From Candidatus Binatia bacterium (GTDB lineage Bacteria > Desulfobacterota > Binatia > HRBIN30), in contig JAOAHD010000007.1 of assembly GCA_026415395.1 (NCBI GenBank), positions 981,972 to 1,045,971 of the forward strand: a stretch of DNA of 64,000 bases. The letters are read 5' to 3'. Made by a program: the position numbers and the translations under genes. Of the stretch, positions 1-8,806 are shown one piece after another (position 1 is the first letter of the stretch; each line of letters starts with the position of its first letter). Under the pieces are notes generated by a model that worked only from the letters and a program-made list of their open reading frames with translations, was not told the origin of the DNA and did not search any database.

Positions 1-1726
1 GGCCATGGCCAACCCGCTCCGCGTGCAAACGATAAACAGCTTGCCAAATGTTGTGCGCACTTTCCCCTTCGCCAGCATGGATGGTCAGGGGTAGACACTC
101 CCGGAACACGGGGTTCAACAGCCGCGCAAGTTCGCCGAAGCGCGGGGCGGTGCTTTCGTCGCCGGCAATGTCGACACCGACGATGAGATGCTGATGGGAG
201 CGGCGAGCCCGGATAATAGCTTTAATGTCGGCGAGGCTGAGCTCTCGGCGCCGGTCGAGTACGATCAACAAGCGGATGTCTAGCCCGGGATCTTCCTGCT
301 GCGCTTCCCGCAGCGCGTCGTCGAACACGAGTAAAAAGCGACCGATGTTCCCCTCGCCGGTGTGGTCGCACAAATACTTGTGGGGGCTACAGCGAAGCTC
401 ACAGTAGCATACTCCGTCGCGCCGGAGCCGTGTATAGGTTTGGCGTACGTACTCGCGCACTGCCGGTTCGGATTGGAGGAGGGCGGATCCGGAGAGTTCC
501 CCTGGGATTTCGTAGGCGCGAAAACCCAGCCCTGCTCGCAAGCCAACCCGCGGCTCCGTTGTTCGATAGAGGCGTTCAACGAGTTCGCCTTCGCTCAAGT
601 TGCAGAGGATGGCTGTGGCGGCGTTGAGGCGGTCGCGACCACGGCCTAGCAAGTTCGGCCAATTCGCAGGCCATTCTTTTTCTCGGTACCAAACCTTCAC
701 GCGCTCGAGCGCACGTTGGCGCTCCCGCTGGGACAGAAGGTCCCACACCACGCGGGCAACTTCCCGCTGCTGCGCAACGTCGAGCACCCCACCTAGGTGG
801 CAATGGAGGTCAGCCTTCGGTAGCGCTGTGAGCCACGTGCGGAGCTGTGGGCCGACCGTGTGCCGGCGCAGGGCTTCGATGTGCCGGGGGGAAAGGCGGT
901 ACAGTCCGTACCAGTTTGGTCGCGGTTCTTGCTCGAGCAAGTGTTTGAGGTGGCCCACGTAAATCCGCGGGCGCGCACGCTCGCGCGCACGCCAAACGTC
1001 CACCAGAGACGGCGCACGATGCTCCCAGAGGATCGTTATGGCGGTCGTGCTGCTGCTGGGAAGAGCTTCTCCTTCGATGGGGAACTCTTCCGGATCGAGG
1101 AGAGGAAATTCCGCGGTTTGCACGTCGAGCAAATCAGAGCGTTCGAGCGGACCGAAAAAAACTGGCTCGAGGCTGTTGGCGAGTTCGGGTTTCAACGGCG
1201 CGGTGAACAGGTCCGGAGTCGGTCTCCGCAGCGGTTCAGGGAGATTACGGTCGATGACGTGCACGCAAGCCCGTGCACCAAAGACGCTTCCCGCCCACTG
1301 CAAGTCGGCACTCATCGTTTTGCGCCCCCCAGCCACGCTCAAGACCAGCGCTTGGTGTTGGCCGTTGTGAGCAGCGTGAAACGTGAGGCGAAAGAGAAGC
1401 TCTCGCATTTCGTCGCATTCCTCGGTCGACCCTAAGTCGTGAGTGCGCCGCGCAACCCAGATCTTCAGAGGTGGAGCATCGGTGATTTGGTTCCAACAGG
1501 CGAGCAAAGCTTGACGTTGCTCTTCTGTGCCACCGGTGGTGGCGACCCAAACCTCATCGGGGGGAGCAATGCCGCGACTGAGGGTTTCTTGCCGAAAGCG
1601 CTCTCTTCGCTCGTGGTGGCGGAACAAATCCAGGATGTCGGGAGCCACCACCGCATACACCTCGGGTACAACCGCCCACGACGCGCCCAACGTACAGAGC
1701 AAAATGGAACGAGGCCTGTCTCCCAC
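1..1726 (-). CDS. CRISPR-associated adenosine deaminase, Cad1-like (CARF/NE0113-type sensor fused to ADA), 3' end cut by window edge
   Basis: The frame is open without a stop from a GTG at 1726 to the left edge (575 codons visible). An AAGGGAGG Shine-Dalgarno sits 4 bases upstream of the GTG. Residues 1-165 look like the CRISPR-associated NE0113 family: start ILLCTLGASWAVVPEVYA, a VWVATTGGTEEQR segment, and SVAGGRKTMSADL near residues 130-142. After a linker of about 135 residues comes an adenosine deaminase domain: KADLHCHLGG with metal-binding His308 and His310, GVDIAGDE around 517-524, and HAGE with His550 and catalytic Glu553. The remaining zinc and substrate residues (His, Asp-Asp) would lie beyond the edge. 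The family knowledge is that Cad1 proteins sense cyclic oligoadenylate made by type III CRISPR complexes and then deaminate an adenine nucleotide. No other cas gene or repeat array is in the window, so the CRISPR link rests on domain architecture. Confidence 0.85.
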   Translation of the reverse strand, partial: MGDRPRSILLCTLGASWAVVPEVYAVVAPDILDLFRHHERRERFRQETLSRGIAPPDEVWVATTGGTEEQRQALLACWNQITDAPPLKIWVARRTHDLGSTEECDEMRELLFRLTFHAAHNGQHQALVLSVAGGRKTMSADLQWAGSVFGARACVHVIDRNLPEPLRRPTPDLFTAPLKPELANSLEPVFFGPLERSDLLDVQTAEFPLLDPEEFPIEGEALPSSSTTAITILWEHRAPSLVDVWRARERARPRIYVGHLKHLLEQEPRPNWYGLYRLSPRHIEALRRHTVGPQLRTWLTALPKADLHCHLGGVLDVAQQREVARVVWDLLSQRERQRALERVKVWYREKEWPANWPNLLGRGRDRLNAATAILCNLSEGELVERLYRTTEPRVGLRAGLGFRAYEIPGELSGSALLQSEPAVREYVRQTYTRLRRDGVCYCELRCSPHKYLCDHTGEGNIGRFLLVFDDALREAQQEDPGLDIRLLIVLDRRRELSLADIKAIIRARRSHQHLIVGVDIAGDESTAPRFGELARLLNPVFRECLPLTIHAGEGESAHNIWQAVYRLHAERVGHG

Positions 1727-1921
1727 GGAACCTCCCTTCGTTGCCAATGAACTGCCGCGTTGCGGTAGTGTTTCACGCATGAGGCGCGAATTCTACTGCG
1801 ACCGATGGTTGGCAATGTTGCACTTTGCGCCGCTGAAGGGTCCGCGGGCTAGCGCCGAGGAGTCGGGGCCTTCAACATGGACTGCGCCCTGGTCGTCGAG
1901 CGGAGGTAGGGCCCGCGTTGG

Positions 1922-4459
1922 TCACAGTAAGGACTGGGGGTCGACATCGAGAACGATCCTCACATGTGCCTTTTGGGACAAGCGTTCCCGTACCAGGGTC
2001 CGCGCGTGGGCCGCGCTCCGGCGAGCGATTGCGGAATGAGTGGATCGAAGGAGGACTTGCCAACGGTACCAGCCGCGCAGCCGGAGCAACGGCGCTGGTG
2101 CCGGTCCGAGCACTTGGAGAGCGTGTCCGCCCAGTGCGGCAACGGTAGCCGCGAACTGATGTGCCACAGTTTGCGCTTCCTCTTCGTGCCGCGCCTCGAC
2201 ACGTGCGAGTACGAGCCGGGAAAACGGAGGGTAGGCGAGCTCTTGCCGGTGGGAGAGCTCGTAGCGGGCAAATCCCTCGTAGTCTTGGCTGGCCGCCCAT
2301 TGGAGGACTGGATCTTCTGGCCGATAGGTTTGCACAAGCACGCGTCCGGGAACGTCGCCCCGGCCGGCACGCCCGGCCACTTGGGTGAGAAGCTGGAAGG
2401 TGCGTTCGCTGGAGCGAAAGTCGGGCAGGTTGCGGGAGAGATCTGCAAGGATCACTCCGACGAGAGTGACGTTGGGAACATGATGACCCTTGGTCACCAT
2501 TTGTGTGCCGATCAAAATGTCGAAGTTCCCCGCGATCCAGTGATTGAGGATCTCCAGCAACGCCTTCGGTCGCGCGGCTACATCGCGATCCAGCCGGGCA
2601 ACGCGAGCATGGGGGAGCAACGCACGCACTACCTGCTCCACCTGCTCCGTGCCCGCACTCCATGCCGCCACTGCAGTTCCCCCGCACTGAGGGCAACAGC
2701 GTGGTGCGGGGGTCGTACGGCCACAATGGTGGCACTGTAGGGCGGCCTTCCGTTGGTGGTAGGTCAGGCTCACGGAGCAGTTCGCGCAGTTCATCACCGC
2801 TCCGCACTCAAGGCACTGCAGAAAGCGGGCATATCCACGACGATTGAGGAAGAGCAAGCTTTGTTGCTTGACCGCAAGGTTGAACTCGAGCGCCGAGCAG
2901 AGAGTCTGCGAGAGTGGGAGAGCACGCCCGTGGACCCGAGTGCCACGGAGGTCGATCAATTCCACCGTGGGTAGAGGACGGGTGTCGATGCGTTCGGGTA
3001 GGTGCAAAAGCCGGTAGCGACCTCGGCGTGCGTTGTAGTAACTCTCGAGGGAAGGGGTGGCCGAGCCGAGCACGATGGTGCAGTTAGCCAGGCGGGCGCG
3101 CATGACGGCGACATCGCGCGCGTGATAGCGCAGCCCCTCCTCTTGCTTGTACGCACCGTCGTGCTCCTCGTCGACAATGATCAAGCCCAGGTTCCGGAGC
3201 GGAGCGAAAACTGCACTGCGCGCGCCGACGGCAAGGTGTACGGCTCCGGAAGCGATGCGCTCCCACTGTTGCCAGCGCTCGCGCGGGCTCAATCCGCTAT
3301 GCAACAAAGCCACCTCGCTGCCAAAGCGCCCTCGGAGTGCGGTGACCAACTGATGCGTGAGGGAAATCTCTGGCACCAGCGCCAGGACTGTTTTTCCCGC
3401 AGAAAGACAGGCCTCGGCTGTTTGGAGGTAAACCTCGGTCTTCCCACTACCGGTGACCCCAAATAGGAGAAAGGGCACAAACCCCTCGTGTAACGAAGCC
3501 CTCAACTGACGAACGGCCTCGCTTTGGTGGGCAGTTAAAGGCAAAGCCTGGGAAGCCGTTTCCGTGGATGATGACAAGATGGGTTCCGGGGCTAAGCGGT
3601 CCCATTCGATGACCCCCGCCTCTTCTAAGAGGCGGAGCTTGGCCCGAGCAGAGGGGAAGTTGGCTTGGAGCTCGTCGAGCGTCGCGTAGCCGCTGGGGTG
3701 GTGGTAGAGGTATTCGTAGAAACGCCACAGCGCCGGGCGCCGTTGCATCCAGACTTCGACCTCGAGTTCAGGGAGCGGGGTGCTGATGCGGACGATTCGA
3801 AGACCTTGCCGTTCGGCCGGGACGGATGCCTCGGCTTGATAACGCACGAGGAGGATGCCTTGCCGGCATAGGCGCTCTAGCCGCGCAGTCGAAAACGCTT
3901 CTTTGAGCTGACGGCGTAGTGTTGGCACAGGAATCCAAGCATGCCGAGCGACATGCTCAACGATGTTGCGATCCTTTGGGTCAGCCACCTCCGTCAGTGC
4001 CGATGGTGCAGTCGACAGGAGGCGCCGCACGCGTACCTTGATCGCACTGGGAATCATCGTGGCAATCGCCTCGCTCAGGGAGCCGAGGTAATATTCGCCA
4101 AGCCAACGGGCGAGTTCGAGCAGCAAGGGGTCGAACAAAGGGCCGTTGTGGTCGAGGCACGCGGAGATTGGGCGCAAGTGAGGAGCTGCGGAGTGTTCGA
4201 CCTGTTGGATGACCACACCCATGACAAATCGGCGCCCGAGGGGAACGACCACACGGCTGCCGACTGCCACCTCGTGGGCGAGAGACTCAGGTACGACGTA
4301 GTCCAGGATGTCCAAGTTGCCTTGTGCCGGGATCAGCGCGACTTGGACGATCGGGCCCTCTGGTGCTGAAGTCCCCACAGCGTGAGGGTCAGGCTGTTCA
4401 GATGGCTCTGCCGGTTTCCCAGTTGAGGACAAGGCGGTGGCCCCGTTCTCAAGAACCAT
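1922..4459 (-). CDS. priA: Primosomal replication restart helicase PriA
   Basis: PriA is a 3'-5' superfamily 2 helicase that reloads the replisome at stalled forks. The N-terminal DNA-binding domain carries VVPLGRRFVMGVV. Walker A is GVTGSGKTEVY and the DEAH-type box is DEEHDGAY. The Zn-binding module has the expected cysteine pairs, from CLECGAVMNCANC to CHHCG and CCPQCGG. The length of about 845 residues is somewhat above typical because of an N-terminal extension. The start is taken as ATG at 4459, which overlaps the czcA stop by 11 bases; an in-frame GTG at 4483 is an alternative, and neither has a clear Shine-Dalgarno. It lies directly downstream of the efflux genes, so it may be co-transcribed with them. 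Confidence 0.95.
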   Translation of the reverse strand: MVLENGATALSSTGKPAEPSEQPDPHAVGTSAPEGPIVQVALIPAQGNLDILDYVVPESLAHEVAVGSRVVVPLGRRFVMGVVIQQVEHSAAPHLRPISACLDHNGPLFDPLLLELARWLGEYYLGSLSEAIATMIPSAIKVRVRRLLSTAPSALTEVADPKDRNIVEHVARHAWIPVPTLRRQLKEAFSTARLERLCRQGILLVRYQAEASVPAERQGLRIVRISTPLPELEVEVWMQRRPALWRFYEYLYHHPSGYATLDELQANFPSARAKLRLLEEAGVIEWDRLAPEPILSSSTETASQALPLTAHQSEAVRQLRASLHEGFVPFLLFGVTGSGKTEVYLQTAEACLSAGKTVLALVPEISLTHQLVTALRGRFGSEVALLHSGLSPRERWQQWERIASGAVHLAVGARSAVFAPLRNLGLIIVDEEHDGAYKQEEGLRYHARDVAVMRARLANCTIVLGSATPSLESYYNARRGRYRLLHLPERIDTRPLPTVELIDLRGTRVHGRALPLSQTLCSALEFNLAVKQQSLLFLNRRGYARFLQCLECGAVMNCANCSVSLTYHQRKAALQCHHCGRTTPAPRCCPQCGGTAVAAWSAGTEQVEQVVRALLPHARVARLDRDVAARPKALLEILNHWIAGNFDILIGTQMVTKGHHVPNVTLVGVILADLSRNLPDFRSSERTFQLLTQVAGRAGRGDVPGRVLVQTYRPEDPVLQWAASQDYEGFARYELSHRQELAYPPFSRLVLARVEARHEEEAQTVAHQFAATVAALGGHALQVLGPAPAPLLRLRGWYRWQVLLRSTHSAIARRSAAHARTLVRERLSQKAHVRIVLDVDPQSLL

Positions 4460-7400
4460 GGTTGAGCCATCGAGTGGCAACACGCCGTTCCAGCCACTCG
4501 TAAAGCGACGGGAGGATCAAAAGCGTCAACGTGGCAGCTGAGAGAATCCCGCCGATGACCACGGTTGCAAGCGGTCGTTGTACTTCCGCTCCCGAGCTAT
4601 GCGAAACGGCCATCGGCAAAAAGCCAAAGGCGGCAACAAGTGCCGTCATTAACACTGGCTTCAGGCGTTGCGTAGCACCCTGAACAGTAGCCTCGGTAAG
4701 CGCGAGGCCAGCCTCGCGCAGGCGGTTAATCGCGGAAATCATCACGACGCCGTTCAGGACTGCAATGCCAAACAACGCAACAAAGCCAATGGAAGCAGCG
4801 AGGTTCAAGTGTAAACCGCGAAGCCACAGGGCAGCGATCCCGCCGACGGTGCCAAACGGTACGCCCATCAGAACCAATGCGGCATACCGGAGGCGGCCGA
4901 ACGTGGCGTAGAGCAGCATGCAGACGATCCCTAGCGCGAGTGGAACCACGATCGCGAGGCGACGCATCGCGCGCTGCTGGTTCTCGAACTGTCCGCCCCA
5001 GCGGAAGTGGTAACCGGGTGGAAGGTGAACGGTTTCGTCGATCCGGTGGTGTGCCTCGGCAACAAAGCTGCCGAGGTCGCGTCCGCGCACGTTTGCTTGC
5101 ACCACCAACCGTCGCTGCCCATCTTCGCGCTGAATTGCTTCGGGAGAGTCTGTAGGGGTGATGCGGGCAATTTGGTGCAGTCGAATGCGCTCCCCACCGG
5201 GAGCGAGCAATGGAATCTGTGCCAGCGCCTCCGCATCCCGGCGATACGCCTCTGGCAGGCGGACGACAACCGGGAAGCGCCGCGCGCCTTCCAGGATTTC
5301 GGTTACCGTCACACCCCCGGTTGCCGCTTCGACCACATCACGAACGTCGTCGACCGACAGGCCGTAGCGCGCCAACGCCATACGGTCGATGGCGATTGAC
5401 AACTCCCGTGCCCCGGAGAGGAGTTCCAGGCGCAAGTCTGCAACGCCCGCAACCGTTTCCAGTGCAGCCCGGACTTCGTTGCCGATGCGCTGGAGCTCGG
5501 TGGGATCGGGACCGAAGATTTTCACGGCCACATCCGCCTTGATTCCGGAAATCACTTCGTCAAGCCGCATCGCCATTGGCTGAGTGAAGTTTAAAGAGAT
5601 TCCCGGCACCTGTTCCAAATGCTCGGCCAGGGCGTCGATCAATTCCTCTTTGGTTATGTGGTCAGGCCATTGCTCAGCCGGCTTGAGCAGGACGTACATG
5701 TCTCCCTCGTAGATCCCCATCGCTTCGGTCGCGATGTCGGGGCGGCCAATCTTGGTGACGACGCTCCTCACCTGGGGAAACTCCAAAAGCATCCGTTCGA
5801 GACGGGTGAAGGTGTCGACCGATTCCGCCAGGCTCACCGACGGGAGGAGGCGGACCTGCACGAGAATGGAGCCTTCGTCGAGTTTCGGCATGAACTCCGT
5901 CCCAAGAAAGGGCAAAGAGCACAAGGCCAGTACCACGACCCCCGCTGCCGAAGGAACGATGAGCTTGCGGCGGGCCATCACCGCGATCAGCAATTGTTGG
6001 TAACGGTTCTGAAGCCAACGGAACCACACGGCTTCTTCGTGCCGTTGAGGCGCGGTAGCGAGGACGTACGGTGCGGCGGCTGGGATGGCAGTGAGCGCAA
6101 GAAGCAGCGCGCCCAAAATGGCTGTGCAGACGGTGATCGCCATGGGCCGGTACATTTTTCCTTCCAGGCCCTCGAGGGTAAAAATGGGAAGGTACACGGC
6201 CACAATGATCGCGACTCCAAAAGCAACCGGTCGTGCGACTTCGATGGCGGCTGCACGGTAGACGGGGAGGAGGTCCTTGCGCATCCTCGTGCCGCGGTGT
6301 TCATCCCGTCGCCGTACCAGGTTCTCCACCATCACCACTGCGCCGTCGACAATGAGTCCGAAATCGATCGCGCCGAGCGACATGAGGTTGGCAGAGACAC
6401 CAAGCAAGTACATCCCGGAAAAGCCGCAGAGCATCGCTAACGGAATCACGGAAGAGACCAGCAGTGCTGCCCTCCAATCGCGCAGGAACAACACAAGGAC
6501 CAGGACTACGAGTGCGCAGCCTTCGAGCAGGTTGCGGGCTACAGTCCGGCTGGTGCGGTGGATGACTTCACTTTGGTCGTAAAACGGCTCGATGCGGGTT
6601 CCCGGTGGCAGCGTTTTTTCGATTTCTTTCACCCGCTGTTTGACTCGTTCGGTCGCCTCGGCCGCATTGGTTCCTTTTAAGAGAATCACCATCCCGGAGA
6701 CGGTTTCGCCACGGGCATCGCGCGTCACTGCGCCGTAGCGAGGCAGTGCCCCCAAAGAAATTTGGGCGAGATCGCGGAGGTAAATCGGGGTCCCATTGTG
6801 AGCCGCTAAAACGATGCTGCCGAGCTCTGTCATATCGGTGAGCTGGCCACGCCCACGGATGGTGAAACGCTCTGCTCCTTCTTCCACAAAACCACCGCCG
6901 AACACAGTGTTGTTGGCGCGCACTGCGTGGAGGACCTGGCTCAGGGCAAAGCCATACTTCTCTAGGCCCTGCGGGTCGACTTCCACCTCGAAGCGTTTGG
7001 TAAAGCCGCCCCAAGAATTCACTTCGCTTACGCCTTGGACGGAGCGCAGACGCAGGCGGATTTCCCAGTCTTGGAGCGTCTTCCGTTCCATGGCATCGAG
7101 AGGGCCTTCGACAAGGTACTGGAACACTTCGCCGAAAGGGGTTGCCACGGGCCCGAGCGTGGAGGTTACCCCTGCCGGTAATCTCTCGCGTACGTCAGCA
7201 AGCCGTTCGTTGACCTGTTGCCTGGCGAAGTAGAGCGGCACCTGGTCCTCGAACACGATCGTGACCAAGGACAGCCCGAACTTCGACGTCGACCGCACTT
7301 GCACGGCTCCGGGAATGCCCATGACGGCGGCTTCGATGGGATATGTGATCCAGTGTTCGACGTCGGCGGCCGCCATTCCTGGCGCCTCCGAAACGACCAC

Positions 7401-7547
7401 GACTTGTTGGTTGGTCAGATCCGGGAAGGCCTCAACGGGCAGCCAACGAAAGCACCAAAGGCCACCAACTATGAGTGCCGCGACGGCAGCGGCCACACCC
7501 GCAGGATGTCGGAACGTTGCTGCGACGAAGCGTTCGATCACTCCCAT
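4449..7547 (-). CDS. czcA: RND heavy-metal efflux permease, CzcA/CusA family
   Basis: This is the inner-membrane proton-antiport pump of a tripartite metal exporter, 1032 residues as expected for the HME-RND family. It begins with a membrane segment (IERFVAATFRHPAGVAA), followed by the porter domain with QVNERLADVRERLPAGV. The proton-relay helix AIDFGLIVDGAVVMVENLVRR has the conserved Asp/Asp/Glu set. The second half repeats the fold (GTEFMPKLDEGSILVQ) and ends with a final helix cluster. The order czcC-czcB-czcA on one strand, with a 17 bp gap to czcB, makes an operon. The metal (Co/Zn/Cd versus Cu/Ag) cannot be decided from what is visible. No metal regulator is adjacent. Confidence 0.95.
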   Translation of the reverse strand: MGVIERFVAATFRHPAGVAAAVAALIVGGLWCFRWLPVEAFPDLTNQQVVVVSEAPGMAAADVEHWITYPIEAAVMGIPGAVQVRSTSKFGLSLVTIVFEDQVPLYFARQQVNERLADVRERLPAGVTSTLGPVATPFGEVFQYLVEGPLDAMERKTLQDWEIRLRLRSVQGVSEVNSWGGFTKRFEVEVDPQGLEKYGFALSQVLHAVRANNTVFGGGFVEEGAERFTIRGRGQLTDMTELGSIVLAAHNGTPIYLRDLAQISLGALPRYGAVTRDARGETVSGMVILLKGTNAAEATERVKQRVKEIEKTLPPGTRIEPFYDQSEVIHRTSRTVARNLLEGCALVVLVLVLFLRDWRAALLVSSVIPLAMLCGFSGMYLLGVSANLMSLGAIDFGLIVDGAVVMVENLVRRRDEHRGTRMRKDLLPVYRAAAIEVARPVAFGVAIIVAVYLPIFTLEGLEGKMYRPMAITVCTAILGALLLALTAIPAAAPYVLATAPQRHEEAVWFRWLQNRYQQLLIAVMARRKLIVPSAAGVVVLALCSLPFLGTEFMPKLDEGSILVQVRLLPSVSLAESVDTFTRLERMLLEFPQVRSVVTKIGRPDIATEAMGIYEGDMYVLLKPAEQWPDHITKEELIDALAEHLEQVPGISLNFTQPMAMRLDEVISGIKADVAVKIFGPDPTELQRIGNEVRAALETVAGVADLRLELLSGARELSIAIDRMALARYGLSVDDVRDVVEAATGGVTVTEILEGARRFPVVVRLPEAYRRDAEALAQIPLLAPGGERIRLHQIARITPTDSPEAIQREDGQRRLVVQANVRGRDLGSFVAEAHHRIDETVHLPPGYHFRWGGQFENQQRAMRRLAIVVPLALGIVCMLLYATFGRLRYAALVLMGVPFGTVGGIAALWLRGLHLNLAASIGFVALFGIAVLNGVVMISAINRLREAGLALTEATVQGATQRLKPVLMTALVAAFGFLPMAVSHSSGAEVQRPLATVVIGGILSAATLTLLILPSLYEWLERRVATRWLNHGS

Positions 7548-7564
7548 GGTTCAAACTGCTGCAG

Positions 7565-8806
7565 TCAATCCTCCGAGGGGTGCGCGCGGAGCACCAATGT
7601 GGACTTCAGAAGAAAGCTGCCACGAGCGACAACACGATCGCCATGGCGCAAGCCCGACTTGACCTCGACCCACCCGTCGCCAACTCGGCCAATCTCAACT
7701 GGCCGCTGTTGAAACTTGCTTTCCGCGATCGGCACGAAGACGACGCTGCGCCCATCTAGCTGTTGCACTGCCGACTGGGGAATGACGAGCAACGCTTGGG
7801 CGTGGGGCTCGGAAATTTCGAGTTCGGCAAACATCTCGGGCTTAAGCTTGCCGTCTCGGTTGTCCACCGTGCAACGAACTTTGACGCGGCGTGTTTTCGG
7901 ATCTAGCACATCACTGATGTATTCGATCGTCGCCGTAAAGGTCTCGTTCGGGTAGGCGGAAACCTTAAACCGCACCCAGGTTCCTGAAGTCAGTTTGTTG
8001 AGCCAACGTTCGTCGACCTCTGCTAGCAGCCAGAGAGTGTCCAGTTGTGCGACGGTGAACAGGGGTGAACCGGGTACAATCCCTTGGCCGGGACTCGCCG
8101 GTCGCTCCACGACGGTACCGTGAATTGGGGAGCGAAGGGGGAGTCCTGACGGGTGAACGTCGTTCGCTTTGCCACCTCCGAGGGCCAGCCAATCTCTTCG
8201 AGCACGAGACAGCTCCGCGCGTGCCGCACGCACTTTGTTGCGCGCGATCACCACATCCAGCCGGGCGCGCTCAAGCTCCTGCAAAGCAGCAGCTTTGGCC
8301 GCGAAGAGACGGCGAGCCCGTGCGTGTTGTTGTAGGGCAAATTGGAGTTCGGCACTGGCGGAGCGCTCGCTAGCCGACGCAGTACGGAGTTGCGCCACGG
8401 TGGCCTCCCAATTGGGGCTATATAACCAAGCGAGGATTTGCCCCTCGGTGACGCGGTCACCGACGAGGGCGAGGACGTCGCGCACTCGCCCTTCGACTGG
8501 TGAACCGAGGCGCGCGGTTTTGCGTTCGTCGAACGCGACCACTGCAGGTGCCGTAATAGACTCACTGACTTCGGTGTGCCGGGCAACGACGATTTCGAAG
8601 CCGAGCCGCTCCTGAATTGCCGTTGGCACCTCCACGGTGTCGCCCGCAATGGCGACAGGTCCGGGGTTCGGGTCTCGGTCTGGTTGTGTGCAGGCGAAAA
8701 GTGTGGCGGCGGCGAACAGCAGGGCGACTGCACCACCAACCCGGCGCTGCTGCCATTTGGCGCTTGTGACAACGGAGAAGGAAATCGGAGAGAGCGCACG
8801 CCTCAT
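7565..8806 (-). CDS. czcB: Efflux RND periplasmic adaptor (membrane fusion) lipoprotein, CzcB/CusB family
   Basis: The 413-residue adaptor bridges the inner-membrane pump and the outer-membrane channel. The N-terminus has a hydrophobic stretch ending in a lipobox-like LFAC (Cys about residue 39), so it is probably a lipoprotein after a long n-region. A biotinyl-lipoyl/hairpin region follows: VVERPASPGQGIVPGSPLFTV and an Ala/Arg/Leu-rich coiled coil around residues 135-200. The beta-barrel segment VDERWLNKLTSGTWVRFKVSAYP follows that. The 5' end overlaps the czcC stop by 4 bases (ATGA type), which suggests translational coupling. Confidence 0.92.
   Translation of the reverse strand: MRRALSPISFSVVTSAKWQQRRVGGAVALLFAAATLFACTQPDRDPNPGPVAIAGDTVEVPTAIQERLGFEIVVARHTEVSESITAPAVVAFDERKTARLGSPVEGRVRDVLALVGDRVTEGQILAWLYSPNWEATVAQLRTASASERSASAELQFALQQHARARRLFAAKAAALQELERARLDVVIARNKVRAARAELSRARRDWLALGGGKANDVHPSGLPLRSPIHGTVVERPASPGQGIVPGSPLFTVAQLDTLWLLAEVDERWLNKLTSGTWVRFKVSAYPNETFTATIEYISDVLDPKTRRVKVRCTVDNRDGKLKPEMFAELEISEPHAQALLVIPQSAVQQLDGRSVVFVPIAESKFQQRPVEIGRVGDGWVEVKSGLRHGDRVVARGSFLLKSTLVLRAHPSED

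Noticed and set aside
860-1435. Plus-strand open frame of 191 codons (and neighbours at 1439-1750 and 1527-2039)
   Set aside because: They are antisense to the Cad1-like gene, whose minus-strand frame is continuous, has a Shine-Dalgarno and matches two families.
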